A DNA stretch of 64,000 nt, from contig NZ_JAJJMO010000001.1 in NCBI RefSeq assembly GCF_020905345.1, forward strand, positions 1,426,001-1,490,000, written 5' to 3'. Position numbers and translations under genes: made by a program. Origin of the DNA: Flavobacterium pisciphilum (GTDB lineage: Bacteria; Bacteroidota; Bacteroidia; Flavobacteriales; Flavobacteriaceae). The notes beneath the pieces are model-generated. The model searched no databases, was not told where the DNA came from, and saw only the letters and a list, made by a program, of their open reading frames with translations. Below, one piece after another: positions 60,803-64,000 of this stretch. Positions within the stretch are counted from its first letter, which is position 1. The number at the start of each line of letters is the position of its first letter.

Positions 60803-63800
60803 ATGATTCATTTCTTTGAAAACCAAAGCAAAACTGTTTTTGCAGTACAAACGCAAAACGAAATTTCGGCTCAAGACATTTCAAAATTAAACTGGCTTTT
60901 TGCCAACTCCAATAAAATAGAAAAATCCGTACTAACGGATTTTTTTGTTGGTCCTCGTGCCACTATGATTACCCCTTGGAGTACCAATGCTGTAGAGATT
61001 ACTCAGAATATGGGGATTTCTGGCATCATCAGAATTGAAGAATTTTATCCGGCAACTTCTGATTTTTCAGATTTTGACCCGATGCTTTCGCAAAAGTATA
61101 CTGAATTGAATCAAGAAATCTTCACTATCAACGTACAACCAGAAGCAATTTTGGATATCGATGATATTGCTGCTTACAACAAAACCGAGGGGTTAGCTTT
61201 AAGCCAAGAAGAAGTAGATTATTTAGACAATCTAGCGATTAAACTAGGACGTAAATTAACTGACTCTGAAATTTTTGCTTTCTCACAAGCGAATTCTGAG
61301 CACTGTCGTCACAAAATTTTCAACGGAACTTTTGTAATTGATGGAGAAGAAAAAGAAACGTCTTTATTCAAATTAATCAAAAAAACATCTCAGGAAAACC
61401 CTAACGATATCGTTTCGGCTTACAAAGATAACGTAGCTTTTGTAAAAGGACCACGCGTACAACAGTTTGCTCCAAAAACAGCCGACAAACCTGATTTTTA
61501 TGAACTAAAAGAATTTGATTCTGTTATTTCATTAAAAGCCGAAACACATAATTTCCCTACAACTGTGGAGCCTTTTAACGGTGCTGCAACAGGATCGGGA
61601 GGAGAAATTCGTGACCGTCTTGCAGGAGGACAAGGTTCATTGCCACTAGCAGGAACTGCTGTTTATATGACATCTTACTCACGTTTAGCAAAAGACCGTG
61701 AATGGGAAAATGCTGTTGACGAAAGAAAATGGTTGTACCAAACTCCAATGGATATCTTGATAAAAGCTTCAAATGGAGCATCAGATTTTGGAAATAAATT
61801 TGGTCAGCCATTAATTACAGGTTCCGTTTTAACTTTTGAACATGAAGAGGATAACCGCAAAATTGGTTACGATAAAGTAATCATGCAAGCTGGTGGAATC
61901 GGTTACGGAAAATTAGACCAAGCCATAAAAAAGAAACCACAAGAAGGAGATAAAATCGTTATTCTTGGTGGAGAAAATTATAGAATTGGAATGGGTGGAG
62001 CTGCAGTTTCATCTGCAGACACAGGAGCTTTTGGTTCAGGAATTGAATTAAATGCAATCCAACGTTCTAACCCAGAAATGCAAAAACGTGCTGCCAATGC
62101 CATTCGTGGTTTGGTAGAAAGCGATAACAATCCAATTGTATCTATTCACGATCACGGGGCTGGAGGACACTTAAACTGTCTTTCAGAATTAGTAGAAGAA
62201 ACTGGAGGTTTAATCGACTTAGACAAATTACCTGTTGGTGACCCAACACTTTCTGCTAAAGAAATAATCGGAAACGAATCTCAAGAAAGAATGGGATTAG
62301 TAATTGGTCAAAAAGATATTGATATCCTACAAAGAATCGCTGATAGAGAGCGTTCTCCAATGTATCAAGTTGGGGATGTTACTGCTGATCACCGTTTTAC
62401 TTTTGAATCTAAATCGACTGGAGTAAAACCAATGGATTATGCTCTTGAAGACTTCTTCGGAAGTTCTCCAAAAACTGTAATGACCGATAAAACTATCGAT
62501 AGAAATTATGCTGCTGTAGCTTATACTGCAACTGATTTCGAAAATTATTTGCAAAATGTTTTACGTTTAGAAGCTGTAGCATCTAAAGATTGGTTAACAA
62601 ACAAAGTAGACCGTTGTGTAGGTGGAAAAGTTGCCAAACAACAAAATACAGGACCATTACAATTGCCTTTAAACAATTGTGGTGTAATGGCTTTGGATTA
62701 TTTAGGAAAAGAAGGAATTGCAACTTCTATTGGGCATGCTCCTATTGCAGCTTTAATTGATCCCGTTGCTGGAAGTCGTAATGCTATTGCAGAGTCATTA
62801 TCAAATATTGTTTGGGCTCCAATCAAAGGTGGAATGAAAGGAATTTCGTTATCTGCAAACTGGATGTGGGCTTGTAAAAACGAAGGTGAAGATGCTCGTT
62901 TATATGCTGCTGTAGAAGGTTGTTCTGAATTTGCTATCGAATTAGGAATCAATATTCCAACAGGAAAAGATTCTCTTTCAATGAAACAAAAATACCCAAA
63001 TGATGAAGTAATTGCACCGGGAACGGTTATTATTTCAGCAGGTGGAAATTGTACTGACATTAAAAAAGTAGTAGAGCCTGTTTTACAAAGAAATGGTGAT
63101 TCTATTTATTATATCAATTTATCACAAGATGCGTTCAAATTAGGAGGTTCTTCATTTGCACAAATCAGAAACACAATAGGAAACGAAACATCAACTATAA
63201 AAAATGCTTCGTTCTTTAAAAATGCATTTAATACAATTCAGGAATTAATAGAAGACAATCAAATCCTTGCAGGACACGATATCGGAAGTGGTGGATTAAT
63301 CACTACTTTATTAGAAATGTGTTTTGCTGATGTGAATTTAGGAGCTAAAATTGATTTCTCTGCTTTCGCTGAAAAAGATCTTTTAAAAATTCTTTTCGCA
63401 GAAAATATCGGAATTGTTTTCCAAGCAAAATCTGATTCAGCTGTTGAAGCTAAATTAAACACAAACAATATCGAATACTTCAAAATTGGAGCTGTAACAA
63501 CTACAGAAACTTTAGAAGTTGGAGATTGGTCTTTAAACATTCCAAAATACAGAGACATTTGGTTTGAGACTTCTTATTTATTAGATCAAAAACAATCTAA
63601 AAACGGAAGAGCTCAAGCACGTTTCGAAAATTACAAAAACCAAGTTTTAAACTATACATTCCCAGCACATTTTACAGGAAAAAAACCAGTAATCGATGCT
63701 TCGAAGCCAAAACCAAAAGCAGCTATTATTCGTGAAAAAGGAAGTAATTCTGAGCGCGAAATGGCAAATGCAATGTACTTGGCTGGTTTTGATGTAAAAG

Positions 63801-64000
63801 ACGTTCACATGACCGATTTAATTTCTGGTCGCGAAACACTTGAAGACATTCAGTTTATTGGTGCAGTTGGGGGATTCTCTAATTCAGATGTTTTAGGTTC
63901 TGCAAAAGGTTGGGCTGGAGCTTTCTTATATAATGAAAAAGCAAAAACGGCGCTGGATAACTTCTTCAAGAGAGAAGACACACTTTCAGTAGGAATCTGT
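60803..64000 (+). CDS. purL: Phosphoribosylformylglycinamidine synthase (large single-chain form), 3'-partial
   Basis: The frame is open from ATG 60803 to the window end (1066 codons). PurL converts FGAR plus glutamine and ATP to FGAM in purine synthesis. Visible landmarks are the linker FSQANSEHCRHKIFNG, the FGAM-synthase core KAETHNFPTTVEPFNGAATG, GGEIRDRLAGGQGS, HDHGAGGHLNCLSELVEE, and the start of the glutamine amidotransferase domain (KAAIIREKGSNSEREMANAM). The window ends at SVGIC; the next residues should complete the amidotransferase nucleophile motif GxCNGCQ. It is the ~1200-residue fused type. Confidence 0.97.
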   Translation, partial: MIHFFENQSKTVFAVQTQNEISAQDISKLNWLFANSNKIEKSVLTDFFVGPRATMITPWSTNAVEITQNMGISGIIRIEEFYPATSDFSDFDPMLSQKYTELNQEIFTINVQPEAILDIDDIAAYNKTEGLALSQEEVDYLDNLAIKLGRKLTDSEIFAFSQANSEHCRHKIFNGTFVIDGEEKETSLFKLIKKTSQENPNDIVSAYKDNVAFVKGPRVQQFAPKTADKPDFYELKEFDSVISLKAETHNFPTTVEPFNGAATGSGGEIRDRLAGGQGSLPLAGTAVYMTSYSRLAKDREWENAVDERKWLYQTPMDILIKASNGASDFGNKFGQPLITGSVLTFEHEEDNRKIGYDKVIMQAGGIGYGKLDQAIKKKPQEGDKIVILGGENYRIGMGGAAVSSADTGAFGSGIELNAIQRSNPEMQKRAANAIRGLVESDNNPIVSIHDHGAGGHLNCLSELVEETGGLIDLDKLPVGDPTLSAKEIIGNESQERMGLVIGQKDIDILQRIADRERSPMYQVGDVTADHRFTFESKSTGVKPMDYALEDFFGSSPKTVMTDKTIDRNYAAVAYTATDFENYLQNVLRLEAVASKDWLTNKVDRCVGGKVAKQQNTGPLQLPLNNCGVMALDYLGKEGIATSIGHAPIAALIDPVAGSRNAIAESLSNIVWAPIKGGMKGISLSANWMWACKNEGEDARLYAAVEGCSEFAIELGINIPTGKDSLSMKQKYPNDEVIAPGTVIISAGGNCTDIKKVVEPVLQRNGDSIYYINLSQDAFKLGGSSFAQIRNTIGNETSTIKNASFFKNAFNTIQELIEDNQILAGHDIGSGGLITTLLEMCFADVNLGAKIDFSAFAEKDLLKILFAENIGIVFQAKSDSAVEAKLNTNNIEYFKIGAVTTTETLEVGDWSLNIPKYRDIWFETSYLLDQKQSKNGRAQARFENYKNQVLNYTFPAHFTGKKPVIDASKPKPKAAIIREKGSNSEREMANAMYLAGFDVKDVHMTDLISGRETLEDIQFIGAVGGFSNSDVLGSAKGWAGAFLYNEKAKTALDNFFKREDTLSVGIC

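Noticed and set aside
61575..63558. Several minus-strand frames of 75-120 residues
   Set aside because: All lie antisense to purL, whose plus frame is continuous and conserved.

Overview
The window is chromosomal DNA from a member of the Bacteroidota, almost certainly a Flavobacterium or close relative. It is AT-rich, and starts lack Shine-Dalgarno sequences. Several genes have the Bacteroidota -7 box TAnnTTTG upstream. Diagnostic genes include a type IX secretion (T9SS) C-terminal signal on an endonuclease I, bacillithiol deacetylase bshB1, DUF4293 next to rho, and a split KdpD.

Layout. 1-9.3 kb is mostly core: rho (5' part only), DUF4293, a NarL-type response regulator and its TPR sensor kinase, a metallophosphoesterase, truA, an ABC exporter, lpdA and a TPM-domain protein. 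9.4-31.5 kb is an accessory stretch of about 27 short, mostly plus-strand, single-domain genes: SUFU-domain protein, four methyltransferases, PhzF, GNAT, hydrolases, ClbS-like protein, LOG, VOC, PD-(D/E)XK-like protein, AraC and two Crp/Fnr regulators, CocE, SRPBCC and AhpD-like proteins. ribB lies among them. The stretch also holds three decayed genes. 31.7 kb is sdaA. 33.2-44.5 kb is a minus-strand potassium block: sigma54-type response regulator, a small unknown gene, a 28-aa membrane peptide, kdpF, kdpA, kdpB, kdpC, a porin, the KdpD sensor half and a separate histidine kinase. 44.7-64 kb carries panB, a four-helix-bundle (S23-type) gene set in repeats, an RluA-type pseudouridine synthase, aldehyde dehydrogenase, a membrane protein, a 1353-aa hybrid kinase, a zinc metallopeptidase, tRNA-His, bshB1, menF, a PaaI/MenI-type thioesterase, a beta-helix lipoprotein, a T9SS endonuclease and purL (runs off the end).

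The most unusual signal is a family of intergenic arrays built on the pentamer CTAAG (reverse CTTAG) repeated with a strict 8-nt period, or a looser 8-10-nt period. They abut gene ends at about 4.0, 4.3, 37.7, 38.4, 45.6, 45.7 and 46.1 kb. Opposed arrays can pair into ladder-like or near-perfect stems. One set brackets the four-helix-bundle gene, in a layout that recalls rRNA intervening sequences. The function is unknown. Other dispersed repeats (a MITE-like element, ACAGGTTT palindromes, a GGAGCTATTT-type element) sit in the intergenic spaces.
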